From Enterobacterales bacterium (GTDB lineage Bacteria > Pseudomonadota > Gammaproteobacteria > Enterobacterales > Kangiellaceae), in the NCBI GenBank assembly GCA_030949565.1, contig JAUZSK010000083.1:39746-103745 (forward strand): DNA of 64,000 nucleotides, written 5' to 3'. Position 1 is the first letter of the stretch; the number at the start of each line of letters is the position of its first letter. Made by a program: the position numbers and the translations under genes. Positions 8,977 to 18,102 of this stretch are shown here, piece after piece. The notes beneath the pieces were generated by a model. It saw nothing but the letters and a program-made list of their open reading frames with translations, was not told the DNA's origin and did not search any database.

Positions 8977-11457
8977 CTACTGTACTAACATGGCAGCGTT
9001 GGCAATGGTTGTGGCACAGACTGCCTTCACAACAGTTGCTGTGCGATTTACATCACAGGCGGTTCCACAAGCTGTCAATTTATCTGTGAGATTATTTAAT
9101 TCTAGTTTAATTTCAGCATCATTAGGCTGAGTCAATAAATTAGTACCGATGCTTCGACTAATTAAAGGATCGAAAAGAAGATTCCGTTTGATGTTTGAAT
9201 TAAAAGCTAAATCAGCCGTTTCAGCAAAATTAAATCCGCTAAAATAGTTGCTACTTGCGGTGGTGTCATTCACCAATTCATTACAATAACTAATTGCTAA
9301 TTGCGTCACCCCCATTTGTTGAGAAGAAACAAAAATATCAATATCGGTTAATGTGGGTAGTTGCTGTTTCACCGTTAAATAAGTTGCCATAACATTGGAA
9401 TTAGACATACTCACTCCCGTCGCTTGAGACATGGTGGCATTAATTTCAGCAAAATCACGAATGCCTATATCAGGTCGGGCAGTTAGATCAGCTGCTGGTG
9501 GTAACGGCGGTACAGGAGGTTCGACAAAAGCGTTAGTTTGCCCATTTATTTTTTCAAAGGTTAGAAAAAACTCATCTGAAACAGGGCCTTTTTCAAGCGA
9601 AATGACAGTCCCTAGCCTAGACAATAGCTGGCCGGTTTGTATGCTGTAACTATTTGATTCAACCAAGGATGCTAAATTACTATAAGCTTGGCCGGTTATC
9701 GCTTCTTGACCATTGATGGCGATTCTAATTTTTTCGATATCAATATTATTAGGCACGTTGTTTGGATCAAGATTGATATAAGTGGGTTCGGTAAATAAAT
9801 AGCTATAGCTATCATATTGACTGACTTCATACATAATGTAGGAATCGGGTAGATTAACTAAGTGAGAGATACTAAATAGCATGAAGAATTTTTCACCTAC
9901 GCCCACATCAAAGTTTTGCATCACCTGCTGTTGCGTCAGCGCACGATTGTGGATGGCAATCATACGGAAAGTACCCGCAAATGAACGATCACTCGAAACT
10001 TCATTACCTATTACAAAAGCATATGTGTCGTTCCAATCCGCAAGGCTACCTCCCGCCAAATCATCAGAAGCAACTAGCACACCATTGACATAAATCATTC
10101 GACCTTCGGTCGGTGAAAATGTGGCAACTACATGTTGCAATGATGTTTGAAGTATTTCATCCGCATCCGCTGTGGACAATTGTGGTAAACCATTTTGATC
10201 GGCGAGCGTGCTGCGATTAAGAAAATCATAATTGTAAAGGGTTTGGCCAAGGGTGAAATTTCGGTTGGTAGTGCCAGCTGAGTAACTAATAATTCCGGCA
10301 GGTCCTTCTTGGGTAACATTGGCTGGGACGACCCAAGCTTCAATGGAATATTCACCAGTTGCCGTTATCAGATCATGTAACTTTTTACTATTTGAAGTAG
10401 TGCCTTGGCCTTTACCATTGACAATATTGACGCCCCAACCACCAACCCAGCTGTATTCGCCACTTAAATTTAGATCAATCGCGGGTTCAACACCGCTGGT
10501 ATCAAAAGCAGTACTACCACTACCGGTTTTAAAATTCCAAAGTGCAATAATACTCGCATCATAACGACCTCCACCACTAGCAACAATTCCGTCAGAGAGG
10601 AACAGTGCTTTACTTTTTAACAGATTAGGATCAACTTGAGTGAGCGGTATTTGACCGGCAAAGGCCGCTATCGCATTTTCCATTTCAGTCGCATTAGCGC
10701 CACAATCACTCCAGCAATTATGAAACTCATTGCGAAGTCTAAGCACGAACCGTGAATTAGCAGGTGTATCTAAATCAATTTTTGCTTTGGCTGCTTCATA
10801 GGCCGCAGCCACGTCGCTGTTAGCAAAGAAGGGGGCAATAGGACTAGCCGCTGTATCGGTATGACAATTAGCACAATTAGCCACTAACAAGGGATGAATG
10901 GTCGTTCCAAAAAGAGTCGGATCGGTTGGAAAATTGCGACTATCGCCGGGGTCTTTAATCGGTGGTGCTTCCAGTGTTATGGAATTGCTACTACCTGCTG
11001 AATCGCCTGCCCAAGCGGTAATATAACTGGTGATAATATCCGCGCAAGCGGTATCGCTGGTTAACCAGCAGTTATGACCTGCCGCTACCTTGGTAACCAT
11101 TCTTGAGTCTTTAGGCGATGCGAGATCGACTATAGTGTTTGCTTCTGAATAGGCAAGATTAACATCATCTAGATTAACAAATTCTGGTGTTTGTCCAATA
11201 CCATGACATTGTCCACAACGATTTGATGGTGACAGATTATCCCAAACATTAATTTTGAACGATTGTACATCATTAGTGGTTGGTGGTGGACCCACATAGT
11301 TATTCGATGTCGGTGGTGGTTGAGACGGATTCAGCTGTACATCTGCGCCGCCTCCAGAACAAGCCACTAGAAAAATAAGAGCGGTTGCAGCAACTAAACT
11401 AGTTAGCCGATTGATGGTCCGCGAGTAGAAACCTGAAGTGATTTTAGTGATCGACAT
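8977..11457 (-). CDS. LamG-domain lipoprotein with c-type heme motifs
   Basis: The lipobox is LIFLVAC, followed by GGG, so it is a lipid-anchored envelope protein. The N-terminal 280 residues hold two similar cytochrome-like modules, each with one CxxCH heme-attachment motif (CGQCH and CANCH) followed about 50 residues later by HNCW. The middle part (about residues 300-480) is a LamG/concanavalin-like domain: SIEAWVVPANVTQ, HVVATFSPTEGRMIYVNG, AIHNRALTQQQV. The C-terminus is unassigned. It lies 3 bp after the upstream gene and 12 bp before the DUF1501-like gene, so it is the middle gene of a tight operon. Electron transfer coupled to carbohydrate or surface binding is only inference. Confidence 0.72.
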   Translation of the reverse strand: MSITKITSGFYSRTINRLTSLVAATALIFLVACSGGGADVQLNPSQPPPTSNNYVGPPPTTNDVQSFKINVWDNLSPSNRCGQCHGIGQTPEFVNLDDVNLAYSEANTIVDLASPKDSRMVTKVAAGHNCWLTSDTACADIITSYITAWAGDSAGSSNSITLEAPPIKDPGDSRNFPTDPTLFGTTIHPLLVANCANCHTDTAASPIAPFFANSDVAAAYEAAKAKIDLDTPANSRFVLRLRNEFHNCWSDCGANATEMENAIAAFAGQIPLTQVDPNLLKSKALFLSDGIVASGGGRYDASIIALWNFKTGSGSTAFDTSGVEPAIDLNLSGEYSWVGGWGVNIVNGKGQGTTSNSKKLHDLITATGEYSIEAWVVPANVTQEGPAGIISYSAGTTNRNFTLGQTLYNYDFLNRSTLADQNGLPQLSTADADEILQTSLQHVVATFSPTEGRMIYVNGVLVASDDLAGGSLADWNDTYAFVIGNEVSSDRSFAGTFRMIAIHNRALTQQQVMQNFDVGVGEKFFMLFSISHLVNLPDSYIMYEVSQYDSYSYLFTEPTYINLDPNNVPNNIDIEKIRIAINGQEAITGQAYSNLASLVESNSYSIQTGQLLSRLGTVISLEKGPVSDEFFLTFEKINGQTNAFVEPPVPPLPPAADLTARPDIGIRDFAEINATMSQATGVSMSNSNVMATYLTVKQQLPTLTDIDIFVSSQQMGVTQLAISYCNELVNDTTASSNYFSGFNFAETADLAFNSNIKRNLLFDPLISRSIGTNLLTQPNDAEIKLELNNLTDKLTACGTACDVNRTATVVKAVCATTIANAAMLVQ

Positions 11458-11460
11458 TTT

Positions 11461-12693
11461 CTAATCTCCCATACAATAAACGGCTGACTCAGCAAAGGTC
11501 CGTTTTAGCTGATAATTATTATTAGCAAGTGAGGTTACCATGCTATCAATTTGTGCTCTATCTGCCGCATTTCCGGGTTTTCTTAGACACACATTGGTAA
11601 ATACTTTCTCGACTTGGCATTGAGCAAACTTGGCACTATAGGCGAGTTCTTGTCCCATGGTTTTAGCGCCTGCTCCACTGCCAGCTAAACTAGTATCCCA
11701 ACCAATGGTAGAATTTTGGCCTTGTCGCCAATAGTTATCCCACTTATCATCTTGGGTAACAAAGCCATAGGGAAAATTAGCGCTGTTGTTGTGGTACTTG
11801 GCAACCACTCGGGTGCCGGTCGTGGGATTGATTGAACCGACATCGTTATAAACCAGACTGCCATTATCGCCTTCTGGATCGGTGTTGACATCGTATTGAT
11901 AGTTGTAATAAGCGAAGGATTGAATCATCGGATCCATTCCAGCATGACAACCGTAACAGGAGTTGTTGTAGATACGACTGTCGCCTCCAGGACTTCGAGC
12001 AACATCTTGGCGAATACGGTCGGCGGCTCGAGAAATATCTTTTAGCGGTTCTAGGTCGCCGCAAAGATGGTTGATTAAGGTGAATCGAAAAAGTGCTCGG
12101 TTAGTGCCGTCAATTAAAAAGGCTTTAGCTGAAGCGCGAGTGGTTAAAACTCCGGCGGTGGCTTCTGCGGGTAAACCGGTGACACTTGACTGAGTGGATT
12201 GTTGCAGAACCGCTTGAAGATCCAAGGCTTGGTTTTCCGCCTGCTCATAATGTGTATTATTACTGATGGAGTAGGGTGTGAGGCCTGGTGAATTTGCAGT
12301 GTAAATAATATCGCCAATCAGTATTTGTCTTATATCAATGTCGTCTCGAATAATACCTATCACAGTGGCAGTGTAGTCATTAAGTGGAGCGAAAACCGTT
12401 TGCGCTTCATTAGTCCATGGTGTGACAAAGTTTTTAAGTGTGACTGAATAAAAAGCACTATTATCCATTGCCTTGTATGCTGCGGCCACTTGATTATTGG
12501 CGAGGATATCCGTTTCCATGGCGTTCAAAACCGACGCAGAAGGTGGTACGCCAGCTAAGCGATCATGAATACGCTTGGCTTGTTCTCTGGGGCCCGCTAT
12601 TGTATCGAATGCTGTTATAAGTGATAGGCCAAAGGCTATCAATAACCATAGTCGGTGAGCTGTCACTGTTTGCTTTTGTTTTGCTTGTGTCAT
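11461..12693 (-). CDS. Exported protein with one c-type heme motif (DUF1588-like region)
   Basis: First gene of the minus-strand operon. The start is placed at the ATG at 12693, because the next residues (MTQAKQKQTVTAHRLWLL) lead directly into a signal peptide ending near TIAG; an upstream in-frame ATG at 12825 would add 44 residues of non-signal sequence. The C-terminal half contains GVLTTRASAKAFL, a leucine-rich stretch with a Cys (LINHLCGD) and the heme motif CYGCH followed by GMDPMIQSFAYYNY. This resembles the heme-bearing DUF1588 region found in large envelope cytochromes. It has 410 residues in this form. Function unknown. Confidence 0.6.
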   Translation of the reverse strand: MTQAKQKQTVTAHRLWLLIAFGLSLITAFDTIAGPREQAKRIHDRLAGVPPSASVLNAMETDILANNQVAAAYKAMDNSAFYSVTLKNFVTPWTNEAQTVFAPLNDYTATVIGIIRDDIDIRQILIGDIIYTANSPGLTPYSISNNTHYEQAENQALDLQAVLQQSTQSSVTGLPAEATAGVLTTRASAKAFLIDGTNRALFRFTLINHLCGDLEPLKDISRAADRIRQDVARSPGGDSRIYNNSCYGCHAGMDPMIQSFAYYNYQYDVNTDPEGDNGSLVYNDVGSINPTTGTRVVAKYHNNSANFPYGFVTQDDKWDNYWRQGQNSTIGWDTSLAGSGAGAKTMGQELAYSAKFAQCQVEKVFTNVCLRKPGNAADRAQIDSMVTSLANNNYQLKRTFAESAVYCMGD

Positions 12694-13083
12694 AATAAAA
12701 TCCAAGGGAAACGCATTTATAAAGAAATGCTTTTTATATTTATTCACAGAGACTAATAATGGAAGATAATTAATGTTTCTGCTTACAAATATTGGCCTTT
12801 TGGCCAAATATCTAGACAAGTGCAATTACTTTAGCTTAACTGAAATTTAGTTTTCGTGATGTTTCGCACAGAAATCAGTAATTGATTGTTTAATAATTGA
12901 ACCATCATATCTCAAAGCATCTATACTTCTCTTAAAGCTGTTTATCGGCATTGAAATGGAAATCTTGATTAGACCTAGGGCCGTGAGCGATAGATAGTTG
13001 AAATTAGCGGATAATCGGTCATAGCATTTAGAGATTTTTATTGGCTTAATGACTGGCAAAACTCTTGTTACTAAAGGTTAAAT
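12694..13083. other. Divergent control region of the heme-motif cluster, with an inverted repeat
   Basis: This 390-bp gap separates the minus-strand operon from the HzsA-like gene, so it must hold both promoters. It contains a near-perfect inverted repeat at 12789-12811: ATATTGGCC, then TTTT, then GGCCAAATAT (one unpaired A). With no T tract on the appropriate side it is a better candidate for an operator than a terminator. A 70-codon minus-strand ORF (12847-13059) lies here but has no recognisable features. Confidence 0.4.
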
Positions 13084-15762
13084 ATGAAGGTATTTTTTTT
13101 TCAACCCTATAACTAAACTACTGGTTTTGATCGTTTTGGTGCAACTATTAAGCGCTTGTACCAGCGGTAGTGCAACGCTTGATGGCGGCGGTCAGGAAGG
13201 TGATGCTGTTGCTGTCGATTACCCTATTGCTTATGTTAAACGGTTACTACCGGTTGTCCCCGATGCTAATAATATTGATCAAGCAGTGGTGGTTAATTTA
13301 AGAGAACCTGTCAACTTTTTTACCCGGCGCGGCTCTCTACATAAGAGATCGAGCGACACCTAGTGCGGCTGAAGTCAACCTAACCGACGCGCTATTTGCT
13401 GAAGGCGCCTTGTATGATGTAAAAGACCTTGACACCAACTATGAAGGAACCAAAATCATCTTTGCCATGCGCGCGCCTATGATTGATGGGCTGCCCCCTG
13501 AAGAGCAACCCACTTGGAATCTTTGGGAATACGATCTTCCTAATCAGACCCTACGTCGTTTAATCACTTCTGATATTACGGCAGACGAGGGGCAGGATAT
13601 ATCGCCTCATTATTTACCTGATGGGCGAATTGTGTTTTGCTTCCAATCGTCAACGAACAGCCAAAGCGGTTCTATTGGATGAAGGTAAACCCCAGTATGA
13701 TGCAATGGATGAAGATCGCAATGTTCCAGCCATGGCTCTGCATGTCATGGATACGGATGGTAGCAATATAAAACAAATCACCTTTAATCAAAGTCATGAT
13801 TTAGCCCCCAGCGTTTTATTGAATGGCAAAATTGTGTTCAGTCGTTGGGATGATGCCGGCGGCAATGACCAAATTAGTTTATATCAAGTCAATCCTGATG
13901 GTACGGGCCTTGAGATCTTGTATGGACGACATTCTCATTTTACCGGTAGTGACGCATCATTTGTCGAATTTATGCAAGCAAGGCAAGCACCTGATGGTCG
14001 CTTAATCGTTAAATTACGACCCAACTTTTCAACCCGACTCGGTGGCGAGCTAGTTTATATCGATTTTGCTAACTTTACCGAAATCAACCAAACCACTATT
14101 CCGTCAAGTGGCACAGCCGGCCCCGCTCAAGTTAGCGCAACACCTTTTGATGTTCGAACCGATGATGCGCCATCGGTCGGTGGGCGATTTGCAAACGTTT
14201 ATCCGCTGTATGATGGTTCGGGGCGCTTTTTGGTGAGTTGGACGCCTTGTCGGCTTAACGATGTAGATGCGGCGGGTAATCCCATTATTATTCCTTGTAC
14301 GGATGCTGATATAGCAGCCGGTAAGCAAGAGGCTCAACCACTTTATGGTATCTGGAGCTATGATCCCAGCAATGGTACTTTGAGGCCCATTGTTGTCGGT
14401 ATTGAAGGCATGGTGATTCATGATGTTGTTGCTTTGGCGCCAAGGGATATAGCGACGGTAATAATCGATAGTACGTCCACATCAGATCAAACCTTAGTGA
14501 CTGAGAATGTTGGAGTGGTGCATATTGAAAGTGTTTATGACTTTGATGGGATTGATTTGAGTCCAAATGGTATAGCAACCCTTGCCGATCCAGTTCAAAC
14601 AACAGCCGCTGGTCGACCCGCTAGATTTTTAAGGATTGTCAAAGCGGTTTCGTTACCCGACCGAGACTTAGTGACCCTTCGAAATACAGCATTTGGACGC
14701 AGCTCTGCTCAGGGAATGCGGGATATTCTGGGTTATACAGTGGTGGAGCCCGATGGTTCGGCGATGTTTAAGGTGCCGGCTAATGTGGCTTTTTCAATTA
14801 GCGTGTTAGATGCCAATGGGCGACGGCTGACACCTCGCCACCAAAATTGGATTAGTTTAAAGGCTGGTGAAGTAAAAACTTGTCATGGGTGTCATGCTAG
14901 CGATAGCGAATTGCCTCATGGTCGCTACATGGCGGAAGCGGACTCGATTAATTTAGGAGCGCCAGCAGCTGCACCTTTCCCTAATACCGATCCAGCATTA
15001 GTTGCTGAGATGGGTGAAACGATGGCCCAAACCACCAACCGATTGAATGGGTTTCAGGATTTATCGGTGAATGTCTATTATAGGGATTACTGGACTGATC
15101 CCAACTTAAGTGCGGCAAATCCAAACATTAGCTACCTATATTCCCAACTAACCACGCCAGCACCGACAAGTGTCGGTTGCTTGACTAGTTGGAGCGGCTT
15201 GTGCCGTATTTCGATTAATTATGTCGATAATATACAGCCTCTTTGGGAAACGACACGACAAGAGTTTGATGCGATGGGCAACCTCATCGTTGACAATACC
15301 TGTACGCTTTGTCATAACCGTGTGGATGCAATGGGTGCCACACAGATACCAGCCGGGCAGCTGGAATTAACTGGTGAAGCATCGGTTGATGAACCGGATC
15401 ATGTAACCTCTTACCGAGAATTATTGTTTCCTGATAATGCATTGGCCTTGGTGAATGGTGCTTTGGTTGATGAATCAATGTTAGTGTTTGATGCTAATGG
15501 CAATCCTGTGTATGAAACCGACGCTAATGGGAATCTTATTTTGGATGCCAATGGTGACCCAATACAGGTGACACAGACTGTCGCTGTTACACCAAGTATG
15601 CGTGTATCGGGCGCCAGAAATAGCGCGCAGTTCTTTAATCGATTTAACGCCGGTGGTACTCACGCCGGTCGATTGAATGATGCTGAGTTAAGATTATTGT
15701 CTGAATGGCTCGATATTGGCGGACAGTATTACAATAATCCTTTTGATGTACCGCAAAATTGA
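13084..15762 (+). pseudogene. HzsA-related lipoprotein with beta-propeller-like and two heme motifs (three frameshifts)
   Basis: The predicted start is ATG 13084, giving M-K-V-F-F-F-N-P-I-T and a lipobox ending LLSAC. The reading frame is broken three times, each time with one extra T: T9 at 13093-13101, T6 at 13316-13321 and T4 at 13635-13638. The longest open part is 13621-15762. The N-terminal half has PD40/TolB-like blade repeats (HVMDTDGSNIKQITFNQSHD). The middle (MRDILGYTVVEPDGSAMF, then PRHQNW) matches my memory of the hydrazine synthase alpha middle domain and leads into heme motif CHGCH; a second, CTLCH, is near the C-terminus. Such proteins occur outside anammox bacteria and their role is unknown. 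The frame breaks look like consensus errors. Confidence 0.72.
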
Positions 15763-15873
15763 TTGGCATTAATCGGTTTTACTGGATAAACTAGGTAAAG
15801 TTCAGAAATTAAACGATATAACAGGTGTAACTATCTGTTTAAACTAAAAATTTAAGAATGGAACATTTAAAAT

Positions 15874-16635
15874 TTGGAATTATTTAAGCGAGTTTTCGAC
15901 CGGTTAGGAATTATTCTATTACTTATGGTGATAGGTGTTTCGCAGCTGCAGGCCGATGAAGAAGTCTATCAAAAGGTGACTATTTTGGAACCTTTTATTG
16001 AGTTCCATACCGGTCCTGGGCGTGGCTATCCAGTTTTTTATGTGGTCGAGCGTGGTCAGCAGGTTGAATTGATCAAGAAAAAAACGCAGTGGTACAAGGT
16101 TCGTTCTGTCAAGGGGCATGAAGGTTGGGTTCATGAAAATACAATGGAAAAAACCTTAGCCGAAGATAATTCAAAATTTGATAGTAATAATGACGCACAA
16201 AAAGATTTCGTCAGCCGTGAATGGGAAGCCGGCGTTTTAGCAGGGAATTTTGGTGGCGCCACCAGTTTAACGCTCTATGGCGGTTGGAATTTTACTAAAA
16301 ACCTAACCAGTGAGTTCTCTATTTCACAAGTTTTAGGCAATGTTTCCGATATTCGTCATGCAGATATTAGTCTTATACATCAGGCTTTTCCTGAGTGGCG
16401 ATACTCACCTTTTATTAACCTAGGTGCTGGCATAATTCAAACAGTACCCTTTAGTACTTTAGTACAATCGCAGGATCGAACCGATCAAATGGTTCATGTA
16501 GGACTCGGGGTGAAAGCCTATATTTCGCGGCAGTTTTTTATAAGAGCGGAATATACAAGCTACACCATTTTAACCAGTAGAAACGACAACGATGAAGTGG
16601 AAGAATGGAAATTAGGATTCAGCATATTTTTCTAA
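15874..16635 (+). CDS. SH3-domain outer-membrane beta-barrel protein
   Basis: The start is TTG at 15874; no better in-frame start was seen. A signal peptide ends near LQA. Residues about 30-100 form a bacterial SH3-like domain (LEPFIEFHTGPGRGYPVFYVV, KTQWYKVRSVKGHEGWV). From about residue 115 the chain becomes beta-strand-rich with alternating aromatics and ends in FSIFF, typical of outer-membrane barrels. It overlaps the next barrel gene by 31 bp, which implies co-translation. I infer membership of a family that pairs an SH3 domain with a barrel; the transported or bound partner is unknown. Confidence 0.7.
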   Translation: MELFKRVFDRLGIILLLMVIGVSQLQADEEVYQKVTILEPFIEFHTGPGRGYPVFYVVERGQQVELIKKKTQWYKVRSVKGHEGWVHENTMEKTLAEDNSKFDSNNDAQKDFVSREWEAGVLAGNFGGATSLTLYGGWNFTKNLTSEFSISQVLGNVSDIRHADISLIHQAFPEWRYSPFINLGAGIIQTVPFSTLVQSQDRTDQMVHVGLGVKAYISRQFFIRAEYTSYTILTSRNDNDEVEEWKLGFSIFF

Positions 16636-17291
16636 AATTAGCGACCCTGTTTAGCAGCACGGTTTTTTGTTTACTTTTGGCACTGCCAAGCATTGCTGCT
16701 GAAGGAGCGGAAGAAACCGACACGTCTGACGATCTCGGTGGTATTTTCGATCCCAAAGTAGAACGGCGTGAGGTGAGCCGCGATGCCATTGATTCCGAAA
16801 ATTGGGAAATTGGCCTCTATTATGGCGTTATCAGCGTGGAAGATTTTGGTGCTAGCGAAATTAAAGGGCTGCGTGTCGCTTATCATGTGACCGAAGACTT
16901 CTTTATTGAAACAAGCTACGCTCAAACTCGAGCGGGCCTATCCAGTTTTGAGCGCTTGAATGGCAATGTGGTGTTACTCACGGATAGTCAAAGGAAGTAT
17001 TCTCATTACAATATCAGCTTAGGTTTTAATGTTTTACCCGGAGAAGGATTTGTTGGTGATAGCACGGCGTTTAGTAGCCAATTGTATTTTTTGACGGGTT
17101 TGGGTAGTACCAATTTTGCCGGTGAACAGCGTTCAACCATTATGATTGGCGGCGGCTATCGCGTGTTATTTACTGATTGGTTTGCGGCTCACCTTACGCT
17201 AAAAGACCATCTCTATGATATTGAGTTGTTGGGTAGTGCTAAAACCGCCAGTGATCTCGAAATTTCGACGACTTTTAGCTTTTATTTTTAG
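16605..17291 (+). CDS. Outer-membrane beta-barrel protein
   Basis: A signal peptide (LLLALPSIAAEG) is followed by a short acidic linker and beta-strands with alternating hydrophobic residues, ending in STTFSFYF with a terminal Phe as recognised by the Bam complex. At 228 aa it fits an eight-stranded barrel. Its start lies inside the end of the preceding SH3-barrel gene (31 bp overlap), and both C-termini look alike, so the pair may form or assemble together. The TlpA-like gene follows after 48 bp. Function unknown. Confidence 0.68.
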   Translation: MEIRIQHIFLKLATLFSSTVFCLLLALPSIAAEGAEETDTSDDLGGIFDPKVERREVSRDAIDSENWEIGLYYGVISVEDFGASEIKGLRVAYHVTEDFFIETSYAQTRAGLSSFERLNGNVVLLTDSQRKYSHYNISLGFNVLPGEGFVGDSTAFSSQLYFLTGLGSTNFAGEQRSTIMIGGGYRVLFTDWFAAHLTLKDHLYDIELLGSAKTASDLEISTTFSFYF

Positions 17292-17339
17292 CCATCGTCT
17301 ATAATTTAGCTTGTCTAAAACTAAATAAGGAATATCAAT

Positions 17340-17852
17340 ATGACTTTTGCTAAAAATGGGTTTCATTTTATTCAAGTGGCTTTGTTGGTTCTTGTGTTGG
17401 GAAGTGTTTTTAGCACTAGTGTCGATGCAAAAAAGATCAAAGCTCCTGACTTTACTTTAAAAAGTCGAGATGGCAAGAATGTCCGTTTATCAGATTTACG
17501 TGGCCAAGTGGTACTGCTTAATTTTTGGGCATCCTGGTGCGGTCCTTGTCGTCAGGAAATGCCTATCTTAGATCAGCTACAGACGAAATATAGCCAAGCA
17601 GGCTTTAGTGTGTTGGGTGTTAACCTCGATGCTAAGTCGGCTAAAGCGATTAAATATTTAAAGGACACACCGGTCAATTTTACGGTACTTTACGATCCAC
17701 AAGGCAAAGTCAGTGAGCAGTATGGTGTGCAAGCCATGCCAAGTACCGTAATTATTGACCGAGACGGTAATGTTCGTTATCTACATAAAGGGTTTAAAGC
17801 GGGCTACACCGAGAAATATCACAAGCAAATAAAAGCCCTACTAAGAGAGTAA
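17340..17852 (+). CDS. TlpA-family thioredoxin-like protein
   Basis: A periplasmic or membrane-anchored thiol-disulfide reductase. A hydrophobic N-terminus (residues 8-30) is followed by a thioredoxin fold with the active site WASWCGPCRQEMP and the cis-Pro loop QAMPSTVII. At 170 aa it is typical for TlpA/ResA-like proteins, which reduce apocytochrome or other periplasmic cysteines. It precedes DUF4266 and DUF3570 genes, a trio found together in many bacteria. With heme-motif proteins encoded upstream, a role in keeping CxxCH cysteines reduced is a reasonable inference, not shown. Confidence 0.88.
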   Translation: MTFAKNGFHFIQVALLVLVLGSVFSTSVDAKKIKAPDFTLKSRDGKNVRLSDLRGQVVLLNFWASWCGPCRQEMPILDQLQTKYSQAGFSVLGVNLDAKSAKAIKYLKDTPVNFTVLYDPQGKVSEQYGVQAMPSTVIIDRDGNVRYLHKGFKAGYTEKYHKQIKALLRE

Positions 17853-17865
17853 GCAAGAGAGCTAT

Positions 17866-18102
17866 ATGACGCAAAAAACACTGATTCGGCGATTAATGAT
17901 TCTACTGAGTTTTTCAATCTTGGCTGGTTGTTCTAGCATAGAACCATGGGTTAAACCCTATGAAAGACAAAATCTTGCCGATCCAATTACCTTTTTTGGT
18001 CGTGACCCAGTTGCGGATAATTATATGCACCATGTGCATCAAGCGCGTGAAAGTGCGCGCGGTGCTGAAGGCGGATCAGGAGGTGGATGTGGTTGTAACT
18101 AG
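17866..18102 (+). CDS. DUF4266-family lipoprotein
   Basis: A 78-residue lipoprotein: basic N-terminus, hydrophobic stretch and lipobox ILAGC. The mature part has PWVKPYERQNLADP and ends in a glycine-rich GGSGGGCGCN tail, both hallmarks of DUF4266. It lies 13 bp after the TlpA-like gene and overlaps the DUF3570 gene. The Cys-rich tail could be a substrate or partner of the neighbouring thioredoxin-like protein, which is inference. Confidence 0.85.
   Translation: MTQKTLIRRLMILLSFSILAGCSSIEPWVKPYERQNLADPITFFGRDPVADNYMHHVHQARESARGAEGGSGGGCGCN

Noticed and set aside
12847..13059. 70-codon minus-strand ORF in the divergent control region
   Set aside because: No recognisable domain, no ribosome binding site of note and it occupies a region that must hold two promoters.
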